A stretch of 19,129 bases of DNA from Io17-Chloro-G2 sp034428715. Its GTDB lineage: Bacteria; Chloroflexota; Dehalococcoidia; Lucifugimonadales; UBA3495. The notes beneath the pieces are model-generated. The model was not told the origin of the DNA, ran no database searches, and saw only the letters and a program-made list of their open reading frames with translations. Positions 1 through 7,926 of the stretch are shown here, one piece after another. The position numbers and the translations under genes are program-made. Where the stretch lies: contig DAOUHE010000075.1 of NCBI GenBank assembly GCA_034428715.1, positions 1 through 19,129 of the forward strand, read 5' to 3'. The first letter of the stretch is position 1; each line of letters starts with the position of its first letter.

Positions 1-162
1 GCCGAGGTGGTAAGGGTTGTCTTGGACAATCTGAATACCCATCGCCGGGCATCGCTGTACGAGACTTTCCCGGCTGAGGAAGCCCGGAGGATTGCCAGGC
101 GGCTGGAGTTTCATTACACGCCCAAGCACGCATACCAGTTCGCCACCCTTCGAATGATTTGA
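1..162 (+). mobile_element. IS630-family transposase, C-terminal remnant
   Basis: Reading frame 1 is open from the window edge to a TGA at 160-162. It encodes a segment typical of the IS630/Tc1-mariner DDE transposase core: VVLDNLNTHR carries the second catalytic aspartate in the usual LDN-x-x-x-H setting, and a helix then leads to FHYTPKHA. In the family this is followed by a segment like SWLN-x-x-E that carries the final catalytic Glu. Here the sequence instead turns into YQFATLRMI and stops. The frame is therefore truncated before the last catalytic residue and cannot encode a working enzyme. The upstream part lies outside the window. It sits 8 bp from the convergent stop codon of the kinase gene. 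The family call is strong; whether the break came from a deletion or a later insertion cannot be seen. Confidence 0.8.
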
Positions 163-169
163 CTTCGGT

Positions 170-961
170 TTAGCTTTCGGCTCGGGGGATTGTCACCGCC
201 ACATGGGTACCTTTGCCCCTGTGACTTGAGACCGACAGGCTGCCTCCCAGAATTCGGGCCCGCTGTTCCATGCCGATCAACCCGAATCCGCCATTCCCGG
301 TAGTTCCAACCGGACCATCGGCATCAAAACCATTACCGTTGTCCCTGACGTCCAGATCGACGGAATCGGGCCGGTAGGTCAGCGTCACGCTTACCTCAGT
401 GGCGCCGGCGTGCTTTTTGATATTGGTCAATGACTCCTGGCACGTACGAAGCAATGCCGTCCGGACATCGGAAGATAATTCCCTGGCGTTGCCCGACAAT
501 CGGAAAGACGCCTTTTCGTGACCCTCGGAATCGAACCGGCTGACTTCTTCCTGAAGCGCCTCCTCCAGGGAAAAACCCTCCAGTGCTCTGGGCAATAGGT
601 CCCACACCGTACGTCTAGCCTCTTGAAGGCTTTCCCGGGCCAAATTCTTCGCCCTTTGTAGGTGGTCGATAACTTCAGCAGGGCTTGTGTCCATGGCCTG
701 TTCCCCAGCCTCAAGCTGGAGGACGATTCCCGTAAAACCCTGGGCCAGGGTATCATGGATCTCCCGCGCCATCCGATTACGTTCTTCAAGAACGGCCAGT
801 TCTCTGGTTTGTTGGAGTTGCATTTCTTCGGCGATCTTTCGGTCCGATATATCCCGTACGATTCCTTGAATCTCTCCGCTGGCAACTCCATTTGAGGCAT
901 GCCGGCTGCTCGCGGTAAGCAGGCAATCCAACACAGTGCCGTCGTGTCTTCTCAGCTTCAC
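170..961 (-). CDS. Sensor histidine kinase, C-terminal part (PAS end, HisKA_3, HATPase_c)
   Basis: This frame continues the 962-2494 frame without any shift; the two are separated only by one TAG codon. It opens with the second half of a PAS domain (VKLRRHDGTV to IVRDISDRK). A HisKA_3 dimerisation domain follows, with phospho-acceptor His in AREIHDTLAQGF (residue 69 here, 580 of the joined protein). The HATPase_c domain shows an N box (ESLTNIKKHA), a G1 box (DNGNGFD) and a GFGLIGM glycine motif. This arrangement defines the NarL/DesK (HPK7) kinase class, whose partners are LuxR-type response regulators. A GTG lies directly after the TAG, so re-initiation could make a soluble kinase core, but no Shine-Dalgarno sequence was identified for it. 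No response regulator gene is adjacent; the downstream side is an IS630 remnant. Domain calls are firm; activity is doubtful. Confidence 0.88.
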   Translation of the reverse strand: MKLRRHDGTVLDCLLTASSRHASNGVASGEIQGIVRDISDRKIAEEMQLQQTRELAVLEERNRMAREIHDTLAQGFTGIVLQLEAGEQAMDTSPAEVIDHLQRAKNLARESLQEARRTVWDLLPRALEGFSLEEALQEEVSRFDSEGHEKASFRLSGNARELSSDVRTALLRTCQESLTNIKKHAGATEVSVTLTYRPDSVDLDVRDNGNGFDADGPVGTTGNGGFGLIGMEQRARILGGSLSVSSHRGKGTHVAVTIPRAES

Positions 962-2494
962 CTAGAAGTCGATCACATAACCGATAAGATCTATTTCCTG
1001 GCGAAATCTTTCACGGTCGGCCGGTTCAACGAACCGCTCCCCGACATCCGATCCTATGGCCTCCTCTTGAGAAAATCCGAATGCTTCCATTGCGGCTTGG
1101 TTGGCGGCGATGATCTTTCCTATGTGGCTAATGAATATGGGGGCCCGAGAGTCCTCGAAGAGGGCCCGGAACCGCTCTTCACTATCGCGCAGTGCCTCCT
1201 CCGCCTTTGTCTTCTGAAAATAGAGTTCGGAATTTTCGATAGCCGGAGCGATGTAGTCCGATAAGCGCTCAAGGATGGACTGTTCTCGCGACCCGTAAGC
1301 ATTAACCCGGAGGCTCCTCAAGCTCAAAGTGCCCAGAATGCGGCCCTTATGGAATAGAGGCACCATGATGGTGGAGCGGAATCCTAATTCTACGGAAAGC
1401 GAGTCCCTGGCGAACTGACGATCACTGACAATATCCCCGCGAATCAGGGCTTGGCCAGTGGCGATAACATGCTCGGTCTGGGTATTTGGCAATGCCACCA
1501 CGTCAGGTACCTGGCGGCCCGGTTGGACTAAGCCAGAAGCATACCTAAAGACGAAAACACCGGCGTCCTGGTCAACAATGTTGATGGCCAGCCGGTCGAA
1601 GTCCACCAGTTTTTTCATTTGGGCGGCAAATCGCTCGTACACTTCGTCGATGTCGAGGGTGGAAGAGACAATTTGCCCGACCTGGCTCAGCAATGTGGTT
1701 TCCTCGGCTAGCCGCCGCTCCGCCTCCTGAATCCGTCGTAACTCCTCGGTGCGCTCCTCTACCCGCTGCTCCAGGTCATCGTGGGCCTCCTGCAATTGCC
1801 CCGTCATCTGGTTGAAGGCCAGCGTCAGCACCTCCAGCTCTCCCTCCATGCCCGAGGGGTCGATTCGCACGTCCAGGTTGCCGGCTCCCACTTCCTCGGC
1901 GGCTTTCGTCAGCCGCTGGATCGGTTTAAAGACGAACCAAATGGCGACGCTACCGGCCGCGACGATCAAAGCCAGGCTCACTGCTAGCTGGAAGAATGCA
2001 GTCCTTTCAATCCGGTGCATTGGCGCTGAAACCACCGCCGCGTCCACGATGAGCACCGCCGTGGAAAACGCCGCCGTCACAGAAACATAGCTTATCAAGT
2101 CGCCGGTTGCCGGGTCGATCAGCGTGCCTTCGCCTCCCACAACCAGCTTTTCAGCTACCTCGGCCGAGAAGTCGTTGAGTACTGATCCGCCCACCTTGTC
2201 GTCATCGGAGTGGGCCGTATATCTTCCGGTATCTCCCACTAAAAATGCGAGTCGGGTTTCACCGCCGGAATTGGCTAGGATGGTCTGGACCTGATTGGCA
2301 TCAATGAACGTCGAAATTTCATGGGCAAGCAATCTTGCCTGACTGAGGGTCTCATCTGCCGCCAACTCGTCGAAGGTATCCGAGACGGTCTGGCGCACGA
2401 AGATGCTCATTACCGCCAGTGGGAGGAGGGAAAGAAGAAGGAACCAGACGGTCAACTTCCAGACAAGGGAGTTTTCAAGCCTACTGATCTGCAC
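962..2494 (-). CDS. Sensor histidine kinase, N-terminal part (TM-extracytoplasmic-TM-HAMP-GAF-PAS), cut by in-frame TAG
   Basis: This 510-residue frame begins at GTG (2494) and holds the sensory half of a membrane histidine kinase. Visible parts are TM helix 1 at about residues 11-33, a Cache-like extracytoplasmic region to about 165, and TM helix 2 at about 166-190. A HAMP segment (KPIQRLTKAAEEVGAGNLDV) and a coiled coil rich in Glu/Arg follow, then a GAF domain (about 270-425) and the start of a PAS domain (from about 435). The frame ends at TAG (962-964) inside the PAS fold, right after GYVIDF, where PAS domains normally continue DF-x-V-K-L-R-R-x-D-G. The next codon, in the same frame, starts the piece at 170-961, which carries the rest of the PAS domain and the catalytic core. 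Alone, this product could sense but not phosphorylate. The membrane protein gene 51 bp upstream is probably in the same operon. Confidence 0.88.
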   Translation of the reverse strand: MQISRLENSLVWKLTVWFLLLSLLPLAVMSIFVRQTVSDTFDELAADETLSQARLLAHEISTFIDANQVQTILANSGGETRLAFLVGDTGRYTAHSDDDKVGGSVLNDFSAEVAEKLVVGGEGTLIDPATGDLISYVSVTAAFSTAVLIVDAAVVSAPMHRIERTAFFQLAVSLALIVAAGSVAIWFVFKPIQRLTKAAEEVGAGNLDVRIDPSGMEGELEVLTLAFNQMTGQLQEAHDDLEQRVEERTEELRRIQEAERRLAEETTLLSQVGQIVSSTLDIDEVYERFAAQMKKLVDFDRLAINIVDQDAGVFVFRYASGLVQPGRQVPDVVALPNTQTEHVIATGQALIRGDIVSDRQFARDSLSVELGFRSTIMVPLFHKGRILGTLSLRSLRVNAYGSREQSILERLSDYIAPAIENSELYFQKTKAEEALRDSEERFRALFEDSRAPIFISHIGKIIAANQAAMEAFGFSQEEAIGSDVGERFVEPADRERFRQEIDLIGYVIDF

Positions 2495-2545
2495 AACTTG
2501 CTGCTTCAGCCCGCCATATGACGCCTATAGGGTGTTATCGTCATT

Positions 2546-3109
2546 TTACCATAGGGGTCTTCGATGCCTCCTCGGCAAAGCAACAAACACCAATGTCGTA
2601 ACAGCGGTGGTCAGTAACGCCTCAGCGAGGACGCCCCGTCCCAGAATCGTGTAGGCATTTATCACGGAAGTTTCTGCTCCATAGGAATCCAGGAACCCTT
2701 CTGGATAGAAAATGGCCTGCCCGATGACGAAGCCCGGAACCGCAAACACGTAGTAGAAAGCCAAGACTAAAAGGGACCAGCCGGCCAGCAAGAACGGCAT
2801 TTTGAGATGGTTATAGACTAATATTTTATAGCTTAGTCCCATCCATAACCCGCCGGATACATGGGCCAGGAGGCTGGCAATCATGATCCCTCCCGGCTCA
2901 CGTAACCCCGCGAGCAGGCCGATGACAACGCCGCCCACCGGGCCAGTGAAGCTGGCGCCGATGGTTGTGAATATCTCCCTCGGATCGGTCACCACACCTG
3001 ATCCAGGTATCGGGATGGTCAGCCCAGCTTCCACGATAGCCAGCGCCGCCACCCCGAAGGCAACGGCTACCAGGAGAATTTTGAGCCATGAGAGGAGTTG
3101 GCTTTTCAA
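2546..3109 (-). CDS. Polytopic membrane protein, possibly a 5TM-type sensor or transport component
   Basis: 187 residues with about five hydrophobic segments: residues 5-30, 45-68, 78-95, 103-130 and 150-178. The Gly-rich stretch GPVGGVVIGLLAGLREPGG between helices recalls membrane sensor regions of the LytS 5TMR type or ECF-transporter S components, but I cannot assign a family. The start is taken as TTG at 3109, since an in-frame TGA lies a few codons upstream and GGAG sits 9 nt before this TTG; no in-frame ATG serves better. The end is a basic tail (PRRHRRPLW), consistent with a cytoplasmic C-terminus. It lies 51 bp upstream of the split histidine kinase on the same strand, so the two are probably co-transcribed, and it may supply a membrane input to the kinase (inference). 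Confidence 0.7.
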   Translation of the reverse strand: MKSQLLSWLKILLVAVAFGVAALAIVEAGLTIPIPGSGVVTDPREIFTTIGASFTGPVGGVVIGLLAGLREPGGIMIASLLAHVSGGLWMGLSYKILVYNHLKMPFLLAGWSLLVLAFYYVFAVPGFVIGQAIFYPEGFLDSYGAETSVINAYTILGRGVLAEALLTTAVTTLVFVALPRRHRRPLW

Positions 3110-3415
3110 GAACGATCACTCCAAGTCCAGGTACTATCTGCCTTTTCGTTGGAGGCCTGCGTCCAGCCAAAACGACCCGGCCATATTTGAATCAACTACC
3201 CGAAGGGGAGATTATACCCGGTTATCGGAACTTGTTGGCGAGAGATATCGGTCCGGATCGGCGCCGGTTATTACGGCCCGCCATCGATCGACGATTGCCC
3301 ATCACTTGTGGCTGTGATATCGTTTTGTCGTCACCATCGGAGGCTGGCGATCCAGCCGGCCCCGGCAGCCTGACGAGAATCACTACGCCATTCAAAACAG
3401 CCGGGGAGGTTACCC
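3110..3415. other. Divergent intergenic region between membrane protein and thiolase genes
   Basis: No credible gene was found in these 306 bases on either strand; the open frames across it have no recognisable content. A weak sigma70-like pair for the thiolase gene is TTGAAT (3187-3192) with TTATAC (3212-3217), at a spacing of 19, which is poor. A strong Shine-Dalgarno sequence, GGGGAGG (3401-3407), precedes the thiolase ATG. Confidence 0.45.
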
Positions 3416-4603
3416 ATGCAAGATGCCGTCATAGTCAGTGGCTCCCGCACCCCCATCGGCCGCTTCGGCGGAGCATTCAAGGACGTATCAGCGTCTGAAC
3501 TGGGCTCTCTGGCCATCAAGGCCGCGCTGGAACAAGCCAATATACGTCCAGACCAGGTCGACGAGGTGGTGCTTGGCAACGCCCTCCAGACTACCGAAGC
3601 CGGATACGCCGCCCGGCTGGCATCCTTGGGCGCCGGTATCCCCGCCGAGGTTCCCACCATCGCCATCAACCGGCAATGCTCCTCCGGTTTGGAAGCGATC
3701 AACATGGCCGCGCTGATGGTCAAGACCGGAGAGGTGGAGATCGCCGTCGCCGGAGGCATCGAAAACATGAGCCAGTCCCCTTACCTGGTCGGCTACAAGG
3801 CGCGCTTCGACGGCCTGGGTATGGGAGACGGCGCCCTCACCGATAGCCTGATCCAAGGTCTGGGATGCCCCGTGAATCTATACCACATGGGCGTAACCGC
3901 CGAGAACGTAGCCGAGCGTTTTGGCGTTAGCCGTGAAGACCAGGACGAATTGGCCGCCGTCAGCCACGAACGGGCGGTTGCCGCCATCAAAGGTGGCAGA
4001 TTTGATCACCAGATCTCTCCCGTGACCGTACCCCAACGCCGGGGCGATCCCATCATCGTGTCAAAGGACGAAGGGCCACGCGAAGATTCCACGCTGGAGC
4101 GGCTGGCCCAGCTTTCTCCAGTATTCAAAAAGGACGGGACGGTCACTGCGGGCAACGCTTCCAGCATCAACGACGCCGCCGCCGTGGTCGTGATCATGTC
4201 CGCTGAGAAAGCGGCGGAACTCGGCATCCAACCAAGGTTGCGTTGGCATACCCGCGGCGTTTCCGGGGTGGAGCCCGCCATCATGGGCATCGGTCCCGTC
4301 CCTGCCATACGCAAGGTCCTGGGAAAGGCCGGCATGACAGTGGACGACATCGGCCTTATCGAGTTGAACGAGGCCTTCGCATCCCAAGCCCTCTATTGCA
4401 TACGCGAGCTGGGCCTGGATGTGGAGAAGACCAACGTCAACGGCAGTGGCATCAGCCTGGGCCATCCCGTCGGAGCCACCGGCGCGATCATGACCGTTAA
4501 GTTGATGGACGAGATGGAGTCGCGTGGCGATGAGTTGGGCATAGTAACCATGTGTGTCGGCGGCGGCCAAGGCGTGGCGACCATCTTCCAGCGTACTGGA
4601 TAG
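3416..4603 (+). CDS. Thiolase family protein (acetyl-CoA C-acetyltransferase type)
   Basis: This 395-residue protein has the normal length and full motif set of a thiolase, which condenses two acyl-CoA units or cleaves 3-oxoacyl-CoA in the cytoplasm. The nucleophilic cysteine is Cys88 in NRQCSSGLEA. NEAFASQ comes about two-thirds along, the catalytic His is H350 in GISLGHPVGATGA, and the acid/base Cys380 lies in MCVGGGQGVA. The N-terminus (RTPIGRFGGAF) is also canonical. A strong GGGGAGG lies 8 nt before the ATG. It ends in TAG directly after the conserved C-terminal strand VATIFQRTG. That makes this TAG a true stop, which matters because three other genes here are interrupted by TAG. It is monocistronic and convergent with the HpaB-like gene. 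Biosynthetic versus degradative direction cannot be told from sequence; beta-oxidation-type thiolysis is plausible here. Confidence 0.96.
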   Translation: MQDAVIVSGSRTPIGRFGGAFKDVSASELGSLAIKAALEQANIRPDQVDEVVLGNALQTTEAGYAARLASLGAGIPAEVPTIAINRQCSSGLEAINMAALMVKTGEVEIAVAGGIENMSQSPYLVGYKARFDGLGMGDGALTDSLIQGLGCPVNLYHMGVTAENVAERFGVSREDQDELAAVSHERAVAAIKGGRFDHQISPVTVPQRRGDPIIVSKDEGPREDSTLERLAQLSPVFKKDGTVTAGNASSINDAAAVVVIMSAEKAAELGIQPRLRWHTRGVSGVEPAIMGIGPVPAIRKVLGKAGMTVDDIGLIELNEAFASQALYCIRELGLDVEKTNVNGSGISLGHPVGATGAIMTVKLMDEMESRGDELGIVTMCVGGGQGVATIFQRTG

Positions 4604-4724
4604 GGGAACCAAAGACGCGGGGATTCGTTTTAACTCGCTGAATGTCCCAGGCGTGATTTCGGGTGCCCTGCTAAGGTAGAGATGTATCCAGATGTACGCG
4701 CTTGCCCTGCGGACTGCCTGCCTG

Positions 4725-6230
4725 TTACGTTGGCGTGGTGGTCTGCGGGGGCGTGACCAGACGCCGGGGCGCGGTTGGTATTTCCTGCAAGCCCGTCAGA
4801 TCCATCGGCGGCATCTCCACCTTGTGAAGCTTTTGCACCCCGTTGGCCAGTTCATTGAAGCTTTCGAACCAACTCCGCACATGGTTGCGCCATGCCGTCA
4901 ATCCGCCGCTGGCATGGAGCTCGAAAGCGGCTTCCCGTCCCTCCAATCCGGACGAAACCTGGTCCCAGGCTAGCTGCAAGAGCGCGGCACGTTGCAACGC
5001 GGTGTAGCCGCCACCGCCAAACGCGTCTTCCAGATCGGCCGCCATCTCCGGGTCTGCTAGGTCGGTGTCGGCAGGGGCGTTCACCAGCGACGAGCCGGGA
5101 AGGCCACGCAGGATCTCTGACATGCGTTGGCGAACTCTGAGGGTGTTGATACCGGAAGAGGCAAGGTGAAGCTGGCCAGGAAGGGCGTAGCCGCTATCCG
5201 TCGTCTCCGGCTCCAGTTCCGATGCCGTCATGCAGGTGCGGGTGGTCTGGACGTTGACGGTGAGCTCCACCAGCTGCTCGATGGTGGCGGGGTTTTCCCT
5301 GAGGCCCATGACTTCGGTCAGAGACAGGGCGAGACCAAGGGTCAACTCAGCCTTGGCCAGCCAACCGTAACTGTGATGCCAGATCAGCCAGGATGTCAGC
5401 GATTGGCGCCGGTTTTGGTTCAGGCGCTCCGCGGTGAAAACCCGGTCTCGTGGGATGAAAACATCCTTCAGCCACACCTGGGAGTCGAGTTCATCGAACC
5501 GGCTGCTCAAGGGTGATAGGAATGGATTCTTGTGTTTGGCCACGGTGCGCCGGGCCACAACGCGAATGCCGGGGGCGTTGACCGGCACGATGAACCACAA
5601 CCAACGTCCGCTTCCCGGTGGCAACTCATCCCTGCCTGTTATCAGCAGGTCTTCGGCAAATGGTGTGCTGGTGTGCATCTGAACCTTACCGCTTATCACT
5701 ATGCCTTCAGCGGATTCACTGACCAGACGCAGCGCCACCCGCTCGCTCTTTTCCCGGCGGAGCCTGGTGCCAATTAGTGGACCACCTCCGGCGAAGGTCA
5801 GAAAGCGGCCGCTGTTGGCCAACGACTCGCGGTATGCCTTTGCCGCCTCTATCTCCTGGGGGGAATTGTTCAACCTCGTGAGGACGTTCAGCATCCCCAA
5901 GGCTATCAAGGCCCCATATCCCGGCGTATGAGTCATGTTGCCGCCGGTGATGAAATGCACGGCGCTGATGGCCTTCCCCAGGCGCCGCAGATCTGCGGAT
6001 GTCTTCGGCGGGGTAAGCGCCAGCGGATGCCGCTGGCCGTTAGCGTCGGGTGGGGTCAGTAGGATGTCCTGCTAGTCAGGATCGAAGTGGCGGTCGTACC
6101 ACGCGACGTACTCTTCCACCATGGCTGACGTCGCAGGATGAGTCGTGACGTCTTCCACGCGGCCTTCGCCCATCACCCATACGTTACGGCCATCCCGCAG
6201 GCCCTCTCTGTAATCAACTCCCGTTCGCAT
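4725..6230 (-). pseudogene. 4-hydroxyphenylacetate 3-monooxygenase (HpaB) family protein, interrupted by in-frame TAG at codon 53
   Basis: From ATG at 6230 the frame reads MRTGVDYREGLRDGRNVWV, a typical start for the HpaB family of FADH2-dependent hydroxylases. After FDPD comes TAG (6072-6074), and the same frame resumes with QDILLTPP and continues intact to TAA at 4725: about 501 residues in all, the normal family length. Family members usually carry an aromatic or acidic residue at this point (D-P-x-W-Q-D is a common form), so TGG to TAG is a likely change. Later family features are present, including FITGGN-x-T-H-T-P-G-Y and the WHHSYGWLAKAELTLG helix. Without readthrough, only a product restarted downstream (for example at GTG 5960) could be made, lacking part of the N-terminal domain. 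A two-component flavin hydroxylase needs a reductase partner; none is nearby. Confidence 0.85.
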
Positions 6231-6374
6231 CTTTCGTCATCCCCAGGGTAACTGGATCCGGTTCACACGGTCGAATGATTATTATGACACGACTGGAAGA
6301 CATCAAGGGCGGATGCCTTGTGTATCGATCGAACTAGTTTTGACGCCAGTTCCAGCCGCCATTTCAGGGATGCT

Positions 6375-7745
6375 CTACTTCAGGCTGACCAATTGAAAGA
6401 TGCCAGAGTCTCGGGAGAGGATATAGACCTGACCGGCCTGGTCCTCTCCGAAAGAAGTGATCTGGGCCTCCACTTTCGCCAAAACCACGTGCTCGGTCAC
6501 CATCTGGCCGTCGTGGCGCAGGCCCCAGACCGTGCCGCTGCAATAATCGCCGTAAAGGTAGGCCCCGGAAATAGACGGCAGCCTGGTTCCCCGGTAAACG
6601 TACCCGCCGATCACCGAACACCCCTCGCTGCTGCTGTATTCAACTATGGGCAAGTCTAATCCGGCTCCATCGCAGCCGTCTCTGGGCCGGAAGCAATGGG
6701 CACCTTCCATGACGTTCCAGCCATAGTTGTGTCCCATTTTGACCAGATCTATCTCCTCCCACAGGTTTTGCCCCACGTCTCCCAACCAAATTTCGCCCGT
6801 CTCCCGGTCGAAGGAAAACCGCCAGGGATTTCGGAAGCCGTAAGCCCAAATCTCTGCTTTGGCCCCGGCAACGGATGAGAGCGGGTTGTCATCGGGTATC
6901 CGGTATCTTGGCTTGTCGCCCAGCCCCAGCGGCTCGATTCGAAGTAACGCGCCAAGCAAGGTGGTCGTATTTTGGCCGTTTAGCATGGGGTCACCGCCGC
7001 CGCCCCCGTCGCCCAAGCCAATGTATAAGTAGCCGTCGGGCCCGAAAGCGATCTGGCCTCCGTTGTGGTTGCTGAACGGTTGGGGGATCTCCAATACGAT
7101 CGACTCGCTGCTGGAGTCCGCTTTGCTGGGATCATCACGGTTCACCGAAAACCGTGACACGACCGAACGCCGGGGATTTGCCGCCGAATAGTAGACGTAG
7201 AAAAACCCGTTGTTCTCATAGCCTGGATCGAAGGCCAAACCCAAAAGCCCTTCTTCATTCCCACCTTCGTTCACCCGGCCGGTGATGTCCAAGAAGATCG
7301 AAGACTCCGCCACATCCTGGCGGTCTGGGAACGCCCGGATGAGTCCTCTTTGTTCGGTGACGTAAAGAACCCCCCGGCCATCGTCCGGCTGGGCAAGCCC
7401 GGTGAGGTGGCGGAAGTTCAGGTTAGGAAAGGACCTGGCAGCCGTCATTGGTCTTAGCGGAACGGGCGCGAGTTGCGGCTCGACATCAGGCACAGGAGAG
7501 ACGGTAGCCACGGGCGGCGTTGGAGTTTGGCGGGAACGATCTGGCGAAGGCATAAGCGTGGACGTGGCTACGTCCGATTGTTGGGCCGGTTCCGGCGAAC
7601 GAGGGCTTTGCTTGGCAGCCGCTGTTTGCAGCAATGGCGTTGGCACGGGAGAAGTTTTGGGCCGGGCACCTTCCCCTGATGGTGAACCTGTGGCCGGTTC
7701 AACAATCCCAGGTGTGCCCGAACCACCGCAGGCGGCCACAGCCAA
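6375..7745 (-). CDS. PQQ-dependent sugar dehydrogenase (GSDH/HHIP-type beta-propeller) lipoprotein
   Basis: A glucose/sorbosone dehydrogenase-type six-bladed propeller fills residues 105-456. Typical motifs are TGLAQP, EEGLLGLAFDP, NHNGGQIAFGPDGYLYIG (H227 matches the usual catalytic His), GFRNPWRFSFD and GDVGQNLWEEID. Such proteins oxidise sugars or alcohols outside the membrane with PQQ. The N-terminus has a lipobox-like VAAC with Cys6, then about 90 residues rich in Pro, Ser and Thr that would act as a linker from the membrane anchor. The start is uncertain: the TTG at 7745 leaves only five residues before the cysteine, too short for a signal peptide. The frame stays open upstream, encoding RRPGPAFALAVAAC, but with no start codon. 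The 5' end may therefore be damaged or start unconventionally. It ends in TAG. Confidence 0.88.
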   Translation of the reverse strand: MAVAACGGSGTPGIVEPATGSPSGEGARPKTSPVPTPLLQTAAAKQSPRSPEPAQQSDVATSTLMPSPDRSRQTPTPPVATVSPVPDVEPQLAPVPLRPMTAARSFPNLNFRHLTGLAQPDDGRGVLYVTEQRGLIRAFPDRQDVAESSIFLDITGRVNEGGNEEGLLGLAFDPGYENNGFFYVYYSAANPRRSVVSRFSVNRDDPSKADSSSESIVLEIPQPFSNHNGGQIAFGPDGYLYIGLGDGGGGGDPMLNGQNTTTLLGALLRIEPLGLGDKPRYRIPDDNPLSSVAGAKAEIWAYGFRNPWRFSFDRETGEIWLGDVGQNLWEEIDLVKMGHNYGWNVMEGAHCFRPRDGCDGAGLDLPIVEYSSSEGCSVIGGYVYRGTRLPSISGAYLYGDYCSGTVWGLRHDGQMVTEHVVLAKVEAQITSFGEDQAGQVYILSRDSGIFQLVSLK

Positions 7746-7767
7746 CGCGAATGCCGGTCCAGGTCTC

Positions 7768-7926
7768 CTAAGCTCGGGCGGCGACCTGGTGGGAGAGGTA
7801 GATCTCCTTTCGTTCTCGGGCCGATTCCAGGACTGCCAGACACACTTCCAGGTTGGCCATGCCCCACCTTCCGTTGTGGACGGGCTGGCGCCCGTTCACC
7901 GCTGCTTCATACAACTCGGCGACCAC
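7768..7926 (-). pseudogene. Gfo/Idh/MocA-type oxidoreductase, C-terminal tail only
   Basis: In the frame one base off the Rieske gene, codons from 7926 read VVAELYEAAVNGR, then QPVHNGRWGMANLEVCLAVL, then ESARERKEIYLSHQV, ending in TAG at 7768-7770. This matches the extreme C-terminus of NAD(P)-dependent Gfo/Idh/MocA family oxidoreductases, where a helix following NGR-x-P-x-H-x-G-R-W is followed by a short tail. Only about 52 of the usual 330-400 codons are present; no Rossmann domain occurs anywhere nearby. The Rieske frame runs into it at about 7926-7940, so it is a deletion scar. The family assignment comes from recognising the tail pattern and would need a profile search to confirm. Confidence 0.65.

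Noticed and set aside
3088..3498. Plus-strand frame between the membrane protein and thiolase genes
   Set aside because: No recognisable protein features, and it overlaps the thiolase start in another frame.
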